DNA from: Actinostola sp. cb2023
Lineage: Eukaryota; Cnidaria; Anthozoa; Actiniaria; Actinostolidae
Assembly (NCBI GenBank): GCA_033675265.1
Contig: JAUJYZ010000277.1
Span: 113,501-177,500, forward strand
Direction: 5' to 3'
Length of the DNA: 64,000 bases
How positions within the stretch are numbered: position 1 is the stretch's first letter; every line of letters starts with the position of its first letter. The notes under the pieces are model-generated. The model had not been told where the DNA came from. It was given only the letters and a program-made list of their open reading frames with translations, and searched no databases. Positions 46,061 through 61,100 of the stretch are shown here, one piece after another. Position numbers and translations under genes: made by a program.

Positions 46061-46173
46061 TTAATTTCTATACTTATAAGATGTATACGCGATCATCCCT
46101 AATAGATCCAGGTACTCTACCAGAGTCAAAAGACTAGCGCCAAGGAAGAGCCCGATCTGCCCACCAACATCAC
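46061..46173 (-). CDS. ASIC-like last exon (TM2, GAS filter)
   Basis: Begins after the acceptor CTCATAG (minus strand), completing a glycine codon with the previous exon. It encodes DVGGQIGLFLGASLLTLVEY and LDLLGMIAYTSYKYRN, ending at TAA (46063-46061). The cytoplasmic tail is very short (about ten residues). A GTATAG just before the stop might act as a donor to a further exon, but I see no candidate. Confidence 0.88.
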
Positions 46174-49100
46174 CTATGAGATTAAAAACAATACGCATAT
46201 AAATCGTGTAGTGTAATGACACATTGCGGCAAAGATACAGACAATACACCAGAACTGGGCCGTATTGATTGAAGGAACAGAATATTCACTTTAAAGAGCC
46301 GGTATGTGTTGCTGGCTGTATGCAGAACTGATCGAACTTATAGATGTCTGGGGTCATTTTCCACCAATAATGATTGACTTGAGTTCGTTCCTGTTTTCCT
46401 ATGCACGTGATGGAGTGTGCTTAGTTCAAGGTCATATTGTGATACAGCTGTCATTACGAAACAGCACATGCAAGAAGCGTAAGTTAGTCTTGATCTCTTC
46501 AGTGCCCTGTAGTGAGACAAGCTTACCTAAAAGGCTGAATAGGTCATAACTTGGAACCTGATGAATATCTTTGAACGTCAGATCTTCGTAATAGATCTTC
46601 AACTCCAATAGATTGTCCCTGTCAATAAAAGGGTAAAAAAGAATTACGCGACGTCGTTCAACAGTACTGTTTACCAGTAGAGTTACTTGTGTCAGTATGT
46701 CGTGAAATATTCAGTATATAAATAAATAAAAATTGCTGTATTAAGGGTTTCCTTGTATGCAGGCATCAATTTAAATACATTGTAGTGGCTTCGTCTGCAT
46801 TTGAAATTTGTTTATTGAACCAAGCTTTCGGCCATCGATCGCGGCCATCTTCAGGGTTATGAAAGTACACATTTCCTACCGCTTTATGTTAGTTATTTTG
46901 AAGCCATAGGTTTAGTAATGTCACCGACATTATTTCTGTGATGTTTGTCCACCTATTAGCATTCGATGCAGAAGTACATTCTCTCCCCACACTATACTCC
47001 TAACCACGTCTGCGCACTCGAGCGGGAATTGGTGTTCTGTGACGTCACATATTTTTTTTACATGTTTACTGTTATGCTTTGTCCAATGAAAATTATTAAT
47101 AATAATAATAATAATGTTGCTAAATGTTCTCTCGCGTGTAAAATATATGTTGTGTTTTTTCCCCCCACTGGTTTAATTTTTTCTGAGGGTTGTTCTAAGG
47201 TTAGGTTTAGGGTTTTATGGTGGGTAAGTTATGTGTTTAGGTTAGTTGTAAAGGATTAAACTGAAAGGAAGTGAATTAAGAAACCACTGAAACAATGGAC
47301 TAAAAAAGTTAAACCAGTGAAAAATTTCAAACCGCAACATACACACTGATTAGCAGAAGGTAACTATTTATTTTTCAGAGTTGACATTTTTAATATACCG
47401 TATGCCTATGCCGCTCGAGACAGAATGTCTGGATGTGTTTGATAAATAAATCCAAACAAAACCAAAGCAAATTTGTAATTAGATCTTAATTAATAAAAAA
47501 GCTTCAAAATAGCTTTTACGCCTCGAATACTCGAATTATTAATACTCGTAGAGCCTTCTCAAGGATACGAGCGGTACTTCGGTTAACTGGGCCTGGTTTC
47601 CATATGATCGCTGCATGCATGCATGCGATCGTCCACAGGCACTATGTTCAGCGAATCGCAGAGATCCTACTATCTTTGGCAAGATAGCAAGTAAGATAGC
47701 AGGATCGCTGCGATTCGCTGAACATGGTTTTGGGCGATCGCAGCGATCACATGGAAACCACGCTTTAATGGGCGACTCAAAGAATGAAATAATTTTAATT
47801 AAGAAGAATGACGATTTTATCTTTACCGAATTCCACTTGACATATAGAGATTACTTCATAGAAAGTGCGACGTACGGGTTTATATTCACGAGTTATTTGT
47901 GTTACAAACGAGTGAATACAAAGCACTTTCTATGATGTGATCTCTTTATTACATGATAACGAGATTTTTGAAAATTCAATCTATTTTTGCTTGAAACAAA
48001 ACAAACAGCATCCTCTCCAGTCTTTAATATTTTATTTTCAAAGTACAAAAATTAAGTCAAGATTACTAAACGAGCTAGCATGAGTGTCTTTCTACTTCTA
48101 TTATATTTCTATCCCTGGCTGTCGTGTTTCCTAGCTACAATTGTTTGCATTTTATCGGGTTTAAAACCACGTACGAGGCAGGCTGATGAGAACACGAGAG
48201 AAACGAGAAGTACGACGCATAGCATTTATAACAACTCTTATAAGTAATACCATGGCACTGAGGGATATTAGTGATTAAATGTCCCCGAAGCCGAGGGAAG
48301 TTTAGTGGAAGTCCCGAGCCTCCGGGCGAGGCTGATGGACATTTAATCACTAATATCCCGAAGATGCCATGGTATTAGTTTGTAATACCATGATCACCGA
48401 GGAAATGGACAAAAATACAGGCTTGAGTTAACCGGCGCAAAGGAGAATATATTATAGTGTTTTGTGAAAGAGTCTTAATTGATTAGACTGTACTCTGGGG
48501 AATGCTTCATGTTGCACATCTTTGTTTCATTTACACAATAAAAGAGTATAAATTAGTTATAGTAAGGAGTACCTGAAGGTAAACAGATCAGAAATGGCGG
48601 AAGGTCGGTTTACTTTTATGAGAGATGACGAAGTGGAGCAAGTAAGGGAGAATACGGTTCCTCAAAACACTAAAAAGCACATACAGAAAAAGAGGAAAGT
48701 GCCAACTAATATAATGTTTCATTGTGTGAACAAATAACAGAAATAGGTCTATTAAAATATCCTTTGAATTCGACTTTTGTGCATTTCCTTCTATTGCGCA
48801 TGCGTTAACGATGTTGTATTTTGAGCTTCACTCATCCCACACGTCTTGAATGCTCGAGTCATCATAAGTAGAGGAGCGATTATTAAAGTACTATTCGGTT
48901 TGCTCTTGGGTCCCAATGATTGTGTGTACACCTGGTGTATAGCATGAGGGACTGACTTGCATCCTCATGCATAGTAATGAGGGATATTTAGTCTAAATGT
49001 CCCTCATGAATATAATCATGAGGGACATTTAGTCTAAATTTCCCTCATGATTGTATTCATGAGGGACATTTAGTCTAAATTTCCCTCATGATTGTATTCA

Positions 49101-52100
49101 TGAGGGACATTTAGTCTAAATTTCCCTCATTACTATGCATGAGCGATGCTCGACTTAGAGCTTTCGCGAGGGATGTTCAATGTTAAATGTCCCTCGTGGA
49201 ACAATGAAAACCGAGGTGATCATGGTATTATTAGCATAAACCATCCAGTGGTCCATCGCAAATCCTGCAATATGATTGGTTCGCTACTGAAACTTTATCG
49301 ATGGGTTATAACAGCTCATAGACCCCGAGTAGAGGTAAACAAACAAAATGGTGGCTTCATCGTCGCGTTTTGCTAATGGTTCGGAGGAGTTTCTCGATTG
49401 TCTGTTGCTTGTTTCTGTCATTTTCTACTGACCTACTGGATGGTTTATGCTAAAACAATTAGACAACTCGTTCTCGCTAACTATGAGTTCAAATAGTCAA
49501 CTCGACGCTATGCGCCTCGTTGACTATTGACTCATAGAAAACTCGAACTCGTAGTCTAATTGTTAAATAATTACTCTCTGATTGGATGAACGCAAATTCG
49601 GCCCGCTTGAGTGAGCAGTCGTTAGAGTGTGATACTGATACAGTGTAATACAGTCCCATGGCATATAACAGTATTAGTTATGCTTACCTGAGAAATTCTC
49701 TGTTTTCTTGATGAGTTCCTATCAAGCCGTATTCCTTGGCTAGAATGTCTACGTAAGGGTTGGAAGGGAAGCGTGCATAGGACAACTTTGCTGAATATTC
49801 GATGCTTTCACACGCTATTGGACAGTTGTCAAGTTTCTTCTCTTCGAAAAAGGCTGTTAGAGAAATTGTTAATTTTAGTAAGAATACGCGTACAGGTTTG
49901 TACAAAGCTTGGCTTTAGTTATATTTTTCATTAAAATCAAAAGGCGTTACTGTCTGGAATTATATACCTGAAGAAATTAAAAAATCTCATTCAAAATCCC
50001 GTTTCAAGAACAGAGCTAAAGACCATTCATTATATCATTACTTGACCAATAGTTATATATTTTTTTCTATTGGACAATGTTAACCTGATATATATGTATT
50101 ATTTACAATATGAGTGGCAATGTTGTATCTTATTTACAATCTCGAGCCGAAGGCGAGAGATTGTAAATAAGATACAACATTGTCACGAATATTGTAAATT
50201 ACTTATGATATTGTTTAATCATTGTTTGAACCAGGTAGGCGTTTCAACCAGAATTGTAGTCAATATCTGATTGAGATGAAAAGAATATAATAATTAAATA
50301 ACTGTTCTTTTAGCATTCAATTCTTATCCCGATTGCTTGACCGCATGCACTAGCTAAACAATGAAGGCAGTTTCGCATTATAGCTTAGTTAAGATGTCGA
50401 TTGTTTAATAAATGTTTTATTCCTTTTCATACTTGATAGTTTTTGAATAGAGTTGATTGCTCATTAAGACATACAAAGAACAAATACGGCAAATATGTAA
50501 TATGAATGCTTTTTCATTTAGAATATCATTTACACTTTTGTTTGGTTTTCAAAGGGCGCTTTAATTGTGAATGCGAACGGAGTTTTGATTCTTTTCAATC
50601 AAATCAAGAACAGTTCTCACAGAAGGTCATAGAGCTAAGACGGGCATTTGAGACGATGGCTGACAATTTTCGTAAACTGCCAAAAGTGCATCACAAGAAA
50701 GTCAGTTGTTGAGGGAATGTGCCCAAACTAGCACCGAAGTGGAGTGTAAAGACGGATTTCTGAAGTCTGGCAGATATCTCGTAAAAATAAGGTAGCAAGG
50801 AAAGAGTCTATTGACTTTCGTTTGACACATAAATTCCGTATGAAGTTCTCAGACTAGTTCGACTAACATTACTTTACCATCTTCTAATTCGAGGTTCTTG
50901 AAAAGAATAACGTAGCAAGTAACGCAATATTTAGCGAGAACTGTGCGAAGTCCTTATTTTGAAGTAATCTCGTGTCTTTCAAAGTTTGTTATAATTTATT
51001 TGAGATTGTGAAAGTATTGCCGCACAAAGCTAGAAATCCAATGATTGTATCATTAGTAAGTAAGCTAAAACTGTGAAGGTGCTAAGCTCCAATGAAGGGA
51101 GTTACATTAAAGAAACTGCGGAACAAAAACTAACGTGTACTGATTTTTCTTAATTAGCTTTTAGGATAATGTATTGTTCAGTCTCATATAATGCATTGAT
51201 CGATACAGAATACTTATAGAGCTTATTAGTATTCTGTATCTGATACAGAATACTAATAAGGTCTATTAGTATTCTGTATCAGATACAGAATACTGATAAG
51301 CTTTATTACTATTCTGTATCATACTTATGAACAATTGCAGTAATTAATCAACCCCACCTATTCCCTGCCAACTATTCAAACCCTCCCCGTGCTTTTAGTT
51401 TCTTGGAAATTGTATGGGAGTTACAAGGTAGCCACGTGACCAGAATGCTGAGCACAGATTGGACAGCTGCCTAATGAATTATTAATGAATATTATAAAGC
51501 TAATTGCATAATCGTTGTCGGGTTGAAAATCATAAATCATAGAAGCTGAGACCGCAAGGATGGATGGGAAATCAGTTCATGATTCGCATACAGATATATT
51601 CAATGTTCTCGTAGTTCCTACAAGTCTGGATAAAAAGGTCGATCAATTGACGGTGTTATTTAAGAGTTTTAATTTCCCAGAATTCCTTTTGGTCATGGCT
51701 TTTATGATTTTCAACCCGACAACGATTATGCAATTATCTATATTTAATGATACATTTAAGATATATACATGTATTTTGTTAAGTTGCCATACAGTTTAAC
51801 TTGATCTATTTTATAATAGCAATTAATATTATTACATAAAAGGGGACTACTTTGTAAAAGCCCTTTAGGGTTTATTTAGTCCTCCTTCTTCAATTGATTT
51901 TCCAACTGAATTTGTAATTATAATGTTAAGCACAATTGAAGAAATAAAAAACATTAAAACATTAAAACATTGTTATGTTTGTAAGGAATGAAGCCGCAAG
52001 AAAGAGAGAAGGAAAAAAGGAAGTTAGAAAGAGAAATAAATGGAATGAATCAAAGAAAAAAAGAAGTTAGAAAGAGTAATAAAGGAAAACCAATACGAAG

Positions 52101-55100
52101 GAAAGAAACTGAAAAACCGTAAACAAAGAAAGAAAGGAAGAGAGAAAGAGAGAGAAAGTTAGAAAAAATGCAAGAAAACAAGGAAGATAGAAAGAGAACA
52201 ATTATGTAACAAAGCAACAACAACAAATTAGACGCACGCATGCAGCTATGTAGTTCAACGCATTAGATATTTAGCGAACTGAGGAGGTTGTAAAAACGAA
52301 ACTTGTTTTCGCTAAATAAATAAAACGTAAGTGCGTAAAGGAATAAAATGAAGGTATAGACCCTTTTAATAAATCCCACAATGCATGATTTTCCGCGCTT
52401 GACGTCAAATTTATTCTTTTGAATTCCATTCATTTTCCTTCATTGTTTTTATTTTTTTAATAGAATTCAAAAGAATAAGTTTGACGTCAAGCGCGGAAAA
52501 TCATGCATTGTGGGATTTATTAAAATAAAATAAATATAATATGGTACTCGTTGATCAATAGTTGATTTTACTAGCACTCTTAATATAACCTTGTCGTTCA
52601 TACCCATTGTCGACTGTGGTAATTCTTTTCACAGTAAATTGTTCATTAATTGGATAAAACTACTTCTGAGTAATTTCGCATTTGCAAGGTTCATTGTCTT
52701 AAAGGAAGCCCGAGTGCTTGTTTATTTAGTGACATATCTACTACGGGCTTCCTGTGTACTTACCCCAAGCAGGCCAGGAACAATCTTTAGATGTAATAAA
52801 GTCACACACTGGTATGGTACCTTCACCTATCATATTGAAAACAGAGCTCTTATATATGTAATGCTACAATATCATAAAACCCTTACACGCAAATACTATT
52901 ACGAAACATTGGCGCGTAGCACTTATGAAACAGATATAAATTTCCAGCACTATGTTCATACTTCTATCATTCTACTTATGTGCACAATATGCTCTAAAGG
53001 CTTCCCTAGTGTTGTACTTGTCAGCTGTGTACATTATGATGCTCTAAAGGCTTCCCTAGTGTTGTACTTGTCAGCTGTGCACATTATGATGCTCTAAAGG
53101 CTTCCCTAGTGTTGTACTTGTCAGCTGTGCACATTATGATGCTCTAAAGGCTTCCCTAGTGTTGTACTTGTCAGCTGTGCACATTAGGATGCTCTAAAGG
53201 CTTCCCTAGTGTTGTACTTGTCAGCTGTGTACATTATGATGCTCTAAAGGCTTCCCTAGTGTTGTACTTGTCAGATGTGCACATTATGATGCTCTAAAGG
53301 CTTCCCTAGTGTTCTACTTGTCAGCTGTGTACATTATGATGCTCTAAAGGCTTCCCTAGTGTTGTACTTGTCAGCTGTGCACATTATGATGCTCTAAAGG
53401 CTTCCCTAGTGTTGTACTTGTCAGCTGTGCACATTATGATGCTCTAAAGGCTTACCTAGTGTTGTACTTGTCAGCTGTGTACATTATGATGCTGTAAAGG
53501 CTTCCCTAGTGTTGTACTTGTCAGCTGTGTACATTATGATGCTCTAAAGGCTTCCCTAGTGTTGTACTTGTCAGCTGTGCATGCACATTATGATGCTCTA
53601 AAGGCTTCCCTAGTGTTGTACTTGTCAGCTGTGTACATTATGATGCTGTAAAGGCTTCCCTAGTGTTGTACTTGTCAGCTGTGTACATTATGATGCTCTA
53701 AAGGCTTCCCTAGTGTTGTACTTGTCAGCTGTGCACATTAGGATGCTCTAAAGGCTTCCCTAGTGTTGTACTTGTCAGCTGTGTACATTATGATGCTCTA
53801 AAGGCTTCCCTAGTGTTGTACTTGTCAGATGTGCACATTATGATGCTCTAAAGGCTTCCCTAGTGTTGTACTTGTCAGCTGTGTACATTATGATGCTGTA
53901 AAGGCTTCCCTAGTGTTGTACTTGTCAGCTGTGTACATTATGATGCTGTAAAGGCTTCCCTAGTGTTGTACTTGTCAGCTGTGTACATTATGATGCTGTA
54001 AAGGCTTCCCTAGTGTTGTACTTGTCAGCTGTGTACATTATGATGCTGTAAAGGCTTCCCTAGTGTTATACTTGTCAGTTGTGTACATTATGATGCTCTA
54101 AAGGCTTCCCTAGTGTAGTACTTGTCAGCTGTGCACATTATGATGCTCTAAAGGCTTCCCTAGTGTTGTACTTGTCAGCTGTGTACATTATGATGTTCTA
54201 AAGGCTTCCCTAGTGTTGTACTTGTCAGCTGTGCACATTATGATGCTGTAAAGGCTTCCCTAGTGTTGTACTTGTCAGCTGTGCACATTATGATTCTGTA
54301 AAGGCTTCCCTAGTGTTGTACTTGTCAGCTGTGTACATTATGATGCTCTAAAGGCTTCCCTAGTGTTGTACTTGTCAGCTGTGTACATTATGATGCTCTA
54401 AAGGCTTGCCTAGTGTTATACTTGTCAGCTGTGCTCATTATGATGCTCTAAAGGCTTTCCTAGTGTTGTACTTGTCAGCTGTGTACATTATGATGCTCTA
54501 AAGGCTTCCCTAGTGTTGTACTTGTCAGCTGTGCACATTATGATGCACTAAAGGCTTTCCTAGTGTTGTACTTGTCAGCTGTGTACATTATGATGCTCTA
54601 AAGGCTTCCCTAGTGTTGTACTTGTCAGCTGTTGACATTATGATGCTCTAAAGGCTTCCCTAGCCTAGTGTTGTACTTGTCAGCTGTGCACATTATGATG
54701 CTGTAAAGGCTTCCCTAGTGTTGTACTTGTCAGCTGTGTACATTATGATGCTCTAAAGGCTTCCCTAGTGTTGTACTTGTCAGCTGTGTACATTATGTTG
54801 CTCTAAAGGCTTCCCTAGTGTTGTACTTGTCAGCTGTGCACATTATGTTGCTGTAAAGGCTTCCCTAGTGTTGTACTTGTCAGCTGTGTACATTATGATG
54901 CTCTAAAGGCTTCCCTAGTGTTGTACTTGTCAGCTGTGCACATTATGATGCTCTAAAGGCTTCCCTAGTGTTGTACTTGTCAGCTGTGCACATTATGATG
55001 CTGTAAAGGCTTCCCTAGTGTTGCACTTGTCAGCTGTGTACATTATGATGCTGTAAAGGCTTCCCTAGTGTTGTACTTGTCAGCTGTGTACATTATGATG

Positions 55101-58100
55101 CTGTAAAGGCTTCCCTAGTGTTGTACTTGTTAGCTGTGTACATTATGATGCTGTAAAGGCTTCCCTAGTGTTGTACTTGTCAGCTGTGTACATTATGATG
55201 CTGTAAAGGCTTCCCTAGTGTTGTACTTGTCAGCTGTGTACATTATGATGCTCTAACGGCTTCCCTAGTGTTGTACTTGTCAGCTGTGTACATTATGATG
55301 CTCTAAAGGCTTCCCTAGTGTTGTACTTGTCAGCTGTGCTCATTATGTTGCTGTAAAGGCTTCCCTAGTGTTGTACTTGTCAGCTGTGTACATTATGATG
55401 CTCTAAAGGCTTCCCTAGTGTTGTACTTGTCAGCTGTGTACATTATGATGCTGTAAAGGCTTCCCTAGTGTTATACTTGTCAGTTGTGTACATTATGATG
55501 CTCTAAAGGCTTCCCTAGTGTTATACTTGTCAGCTGTGTACATTATGATTCTCTAAAGGCTTCCCTAGTGTTGTACTTGTCAGCTGTGCACATTATGATG
55601 CTGTAAAGGCTTCCCTAGTGTTGTACTTGTCAGTTGTGTACATTATGATGCTCTAAAGGCTTCCCTAGTTTTGTACTTGTCAGCTGTGCGGCACAATATG
55701 ATGGTCTAATGTTGTATTTGAAACAACAGATACACAAAGCTAATTATAACAAGTCATTCATGATATTGACGTGGTCAGTGTTTCTCTGTTTTAGTGAAAA
55801 TAACAAATCCTTACCTGGCATAAACCAGATCCTACATTTACACTTTGCTTCAACATATTGCGTTAGTTTGTCCAAGAAACACTTTGATTTTGTGTAAGTG
55901 TTGAAGTATTTCAGTTTTGGCGTCGCACAATTTGTCTTGAAGGGAGCCGGTAGATTCGTTACCTACAAAATAAGGAACAACGTCATCACTGCCCTGCGTT
56001 GAAAGTGCAAGTTATAACTATACAGCAATGTTTAATAGCGACCCAAACGCAGCCATAAAGAAACATTATCCTATTTTTAAAAATATGACTAAGAATTGAC
56101 TGCGGCATGGAAGGCATAAAATAGGCAATGTATACTGTATACAGATCGCGACAATTAAAGTCAGAAGGCTACTATCAGCATACCGTATGAGTTGTGTGGT
56201 ATCAAGTTGTATGGAATATCCACTAGCTACCGGTGCACCATTGCCGGCTAAGCACTGTGAACACCCGCGGAAACAAAACCCTGTATTTTCCAAATCAGCA
56301 TGAAAAGGTTCTTCTATATCTGATATCTTTATTTTTATTTTTATATTTTTATTTATAATAATGAGTATATATTACATTGATAATTTAGTTTAGGGGGGGG
56401 GGGGGGGGGGGGGGGGGGTAGTTTTCGTAAGTTAGTAAGGTTTGAACATTTTTTATCATTTGTATATAATTATTTCTAGTGTTGTGTAATGCGCATTTGA
56501 TCATATTCAAATGTTAAAATGCGCAATATAAGCAATAAACATTATTATTATTATTATTATTATTATTATCTTGTGAGAAATGTTGTGGTTCCTATATTCC
56601 CAGGGTTAATATGGCTTGTTGCTGGTCACAAAAGTAATTTATATGTGTGCGGTCCCTTTTCCCAAACAAAGGCAATCTTTGTCAGATAAAGCCTGCGTTT
56701 TTGTTGTGTCACTTTAACTGGCTTTTCTATACACTTTCTAAAATAGCTTCTGCTGAAATGGACCATCCTGTATAAATATCTGAATTTTCGCGATATCGAT
56801 CTATCAACAACTGGTCCAGTGTTAATTCGAGCGCCCAAGGTGACAACACCTTGTTGGCAATATTTAGCAAATACATAAAGGTGGCTGTGTATTTTTATGA
56901 GTCATTTGGTATTTTGGCGAAAATACATGACGAGTAAATTAGGACTATTTATATAGGTAGGGGTTTCCAGTCTCTGCGGTATGGATCCTTAAATAGGGAA
57001 TATCGAATAATCTTCGAATTGTATATTTTAACAGAAAGTATATGATCCATAAATACTACCCATTCTGTCCATTCAGTCCTAGATAAAAAAGTGTAGAAAT
57101 TCTAATTATTTTCGCCTTGAGAGAGGGTTTTGGAATGCTGGCACACCGGGCCTAGAAGGGTGTAAATAGAAGGAGTCGTTGCAATCTTTGATTGGTTGTG
57201 CAGTCCTCGCCTTGCTTTCGTGTTCTTAATAAATCAGCTCAAATGAAGGAAAATAGAACGGTTTTTGAAACATTGTTATTTTTAATCTAGCTAATAATTG
57301 TTAATCTCAGTTGATTATTTCTGTTAGTTTAGATAATATATGTAGTCGCTTTTGTAATAATAAAATTAACCCAAAGCGCCGAATAAATCTTCTCCGATTA
57401 CTAGTAATAAATATATATGACTATACAGACACATTGTCTGCACGCCATTCACACTTAGCCTCCGGCCTCGCACAGGGATCCCAAAAATCCCAAAAAGCAA
57501 AAGGGATCCCAATGGGTTTGCATGCGGAGGAGGCTAATTCACACTAATATCTTCTTGTTTATACTCAGTTTCTCAGTACAATTGCCTCGTTTGATTGCTT
57601 GTTTGCTTGTTTGTTTGCTTATTGTTTGCTCGCTACATGCTTGTTTGTTTGTTTGCTTGCTTGCTTGTTTCTTTGCCGCTTGTTTCTTTGCTTGTTTCTT
57701 TGCTTGTTTGTTTGCTTATTGTTTGCTCGCTACATGCTTGTTTGTTTGTTTGCTTGCTTGCTTGTTTCTTTGCCGCTTGTTTCTTTGCTTGTTTCTTTGC
57801 TTGTTTGTTTGTTTGTTTGTTTGTTTGTTAGCTTGTTTCTTTGCCGCTTGTTTCTTTGCTTGTTTCTTTGCTTGTTTGTTTGCTTATTGTTTGCTCGCTA
57901 CATGCTTGTTTGTTTGTTTGCTTGCTTGCTTGTTTCTTTGCCGCTTGTTTCTTTGCTTGTTTCTTTGCTTGTTTGTTTGTTTGTTTGTTTGTTTGTTAGC
58001 TTGTTTCTTTGCCGCTTGTTTCTTTGCTTGTTTCTTTGCTTGTTTGTTTGTTTGTTTGTTTGTTTGTTTGTTAGCTTGCTTGTTTCTTTGCCGCTTGTTT

Positions 58101-61100
58101 CTTTGCTTGTTTCTTTGCTTGTTTGTTTGTTTGTTTGTTTGTTTGTTTGTTTGTTTGCTTGATTGCTTGTTTCTTTGCCGCTTGTTTCTTTGCTTGTTTC
58201 TTTGCTTGTTTGTTTGTTTGTTTGTTTGTTTGTTAGCTTGATTGCTTGTTTGTTTGTTCACTATATGCTTGTTTGTTTGCTTGTTTGTTTGCTTGTTTCT
58301 TTGCATGTTTGTTTGCTTGTTTCTTTGCTTGTTTGTTTGTTAGCTTGATTGCTTGTTTGTTTGTTCACTATATGCTTGTTTGTTTGCTTGTTTGTTTGCT
58401 TGTTTGTTTGTTTGTTTGCTTGTTTGTTTGCTTGTTTGTTTGTTTATTTGCATGTTTGCTTGCTTGCTTGTTTGCTTGTTTGTTTGCTTGTTTGTTTGCT
58501 TGTTTGTTCGTTGGCTTGTTCGTTTGCTTGTTTGTCTGCTTGTTTGCTTGCTTGTTTGTTCGTTGGCTTGTTCGTTAGCTTGTTTGTTTGCTTGCTTGTT
58601 TGTTGGCTTGTTCGTTAGCTTGTTTGTTTGCTTGTTTGTTCGTTGGCTTGTTCGTTAGCTTGTTTGTTGGCTTGTTTGTTGGCTTGTTTGTTGGCTTGTT
58701 CGTTGGCTTGTTTGCTTGCTTGCTTATTTGCTTGTTGGTTACTTGATTGTTTGCTTGTTTGTGTGTTTGCTTGTTCGTTGGCTTGTTCGCTTGCTTGCAC
58801 CGGCGCTTGTTTTTATAATAAATATAAAGTGCAATTATTAAACACTTCTACAAACGCATTCTTATTAATTTGTCAATTAAAATAGATTCTAACCACTTCA
58901 AGCCAGTACTACAGTGTGATAGGTTATTTACCGACTGGGAGGTCCGTATAGTGAAAAACTGTGCCCGAGGTCTTGGGCCGCCCAGGCCGCCTCGGTCAGC
59001 ACTTTCAAGACCTCTGGCACAGCGTTTCACTATACGGGCTGATCTAAAGTCGGTAAATAACTTATTTATGTTTTCCCTCGACAAACATTTATCAAAATTG
59101 ACTGATTCAGCACTTACAAAATGGATACCGTGCGGCAGAAATAGGAAAATACGGCCCGCTCAACGAGCCAATCAAATCAGTTGAAGGATTAGGATACCAT
59201 GCGCTTAATAAAAACCCGCTTTTATCTGTCTTTGTTTAATTGAACTATGTTTAACTTGCATCAATATCGACAACCGCCTTTTTGCGTTTTGAATTATTTT
59301 TCATAAAATCTCACTAAAACGATTTTAGAGATGTTTATTGACCAAGCAGCAGTAGATATGAGTTCAAACTGGTTTACATATAGCGCTCATGACTCGTGAA
59401 TTGAACAAATCACTGCTAAAGTAAAGCCGAATCTACACGAGCAAATTTTCCTTGACAAGTTTTCCTTGACAAGGAAATCTTGCTCGTGTAGACGACAAAA
59501 ACATCGCAATTTTTCCTTGACAAGGAAAACTTGCTCGTGTAGATGACAAAAAATTGTCAATTTTTCCTTGTCAAGGAAAACTTGTCAAGGAAAACTTGTT
59601 CGTGTAGATGCGTTTAACACATACTAAACGACGTCTCAATATCCTTTTTAAACATACACAATTAATTTTAATCCATAATTGAACGTGTTAAGCAACGCTT
59701 TCGATGACAATACGGATGTTTGTTTGGACTAAAAATCGATAAGTTAAAAGCAGCTGTGGACGTTTTCAGTAGACTGTTTGAAAGTCTTTTGTTGTGAATT
59801 GTATCGAGTCATTGTCGAAGACACGATAATCTCTCACAGTTTTGATTGGTTAACAATCTAGCCGGTGCATTTGCATTCATGTTCTATATACAAAATTATA
59901 TTATCAAAATATGAATTACTACTTCAGTCAGCATTCGGGATCCTATATAGCTATGCGTTATTATCATTCATTCATACCATTTATTTATTCATTCATGTTT
60001 ATTATTATTATGTATTTTTTACAGTTACTAAAGCAGCGGACAGAAGGCGCGAAGGGATAAGGATTATCGGATTACTGTAGTTACCCGCTCGCTTAAAAGT
60101 ACCAAACTTAGCTGCCATAGACTAGTTGTGGTTGGTCTTGTAGTCAATAGTGTCGTCAATGGTATTTATAATCACATTGCACGGCAAAACGTACGTAGAT
60201 ATACTGCTAATATAGAACATAATGTCGGGAAGATGAAGCTGACCGCTCAAAGTCGACTAGTATTAATAATAATAACGAGTTTATAACGTAAATCGTCCCA
60301 GAAGTAATCATCCCGTGGGCGAAATAGGTACGAATCAGTTCTGCTTTTTAGTTTGAAAGCGATTTGAACGGCGAGGTAAAGGACTTGTGGTAGAGTGATT
60401 GATTGTTCACTGACGGAGCATTATTACGAAGTATTAAAACTGAAAACATAATATTTTATCTGGATATTTCTCTTGTTGAGACCGCGAAAGACTTGCTTAG
60501 CTTCATATTCTTTGTAATATTTATTTAACTTGATATTTTTTGTAGTACGTGAAAGATACAAAGTTAAATAAATACTACAAAGAATATGAAGCGTAATATA
60601 TTATTTTCTGGGAAATCTTTTTAAAGGTTAAAAAGTATCGATAAATTACACTGATACGATATGCCTATCTGTAGGCTTTCAACGGATCATAAATGTTTTT
60701 TAAGACTTGTATATGCAATTTAATAACAAATTAAGAATCGTTGACCGCTGTGGAAGTTCCAATTAGCGCTAAAAATGAAGCTCAAAATCAATTAGAAAGT
60801 CTAATAAGCGCTATTTTTAATAAAGGCACAAATATATCTTAATGAGAAAAGGGAAATTTGTACAACATGGCAATTACTGGCATGCCTTGGTTGGGATTAT
60901 CACCACAAATGTAAAACTAAAAGTAATAAATAGTTATCAAAATAATGAAAATACCACTCGAAGTATCAGTCTATATTTCAAGATGACTTTACGGAAAGCC
61001 AGAACGCTTTGTGGTCCTTCATTTGCAGGACGGTGATTTTACCGAATATTCGACCGTCCAATAGTAGCATCTCTAGGTGGTGTGATCAGATTGGTGTTGT

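Noticed and set aside
50536..50712. Frame with FNCECERSFDSFQSNQEQF and a helical tail on the + strand
   Set aside because: Looks more protein-like than its neighbours and could be an old transposase or host exon fragment, but I recognise no family, no clear splice sites, and it is antisense to the channel gene.
52591..53097. 168-codon frame on the + strand
   Set aside because: Runs into the 50-bp minisatellite, has no family resemblance and lies antisense in a channel intron.
57522..58885. Cysteine/leucine-rich (CLFVCLLVCL) and N/K/Q-rich frames
   Set aside because: Translation of the CTTG/TTTG array on either strand, within intron 1 of the sodium channel.
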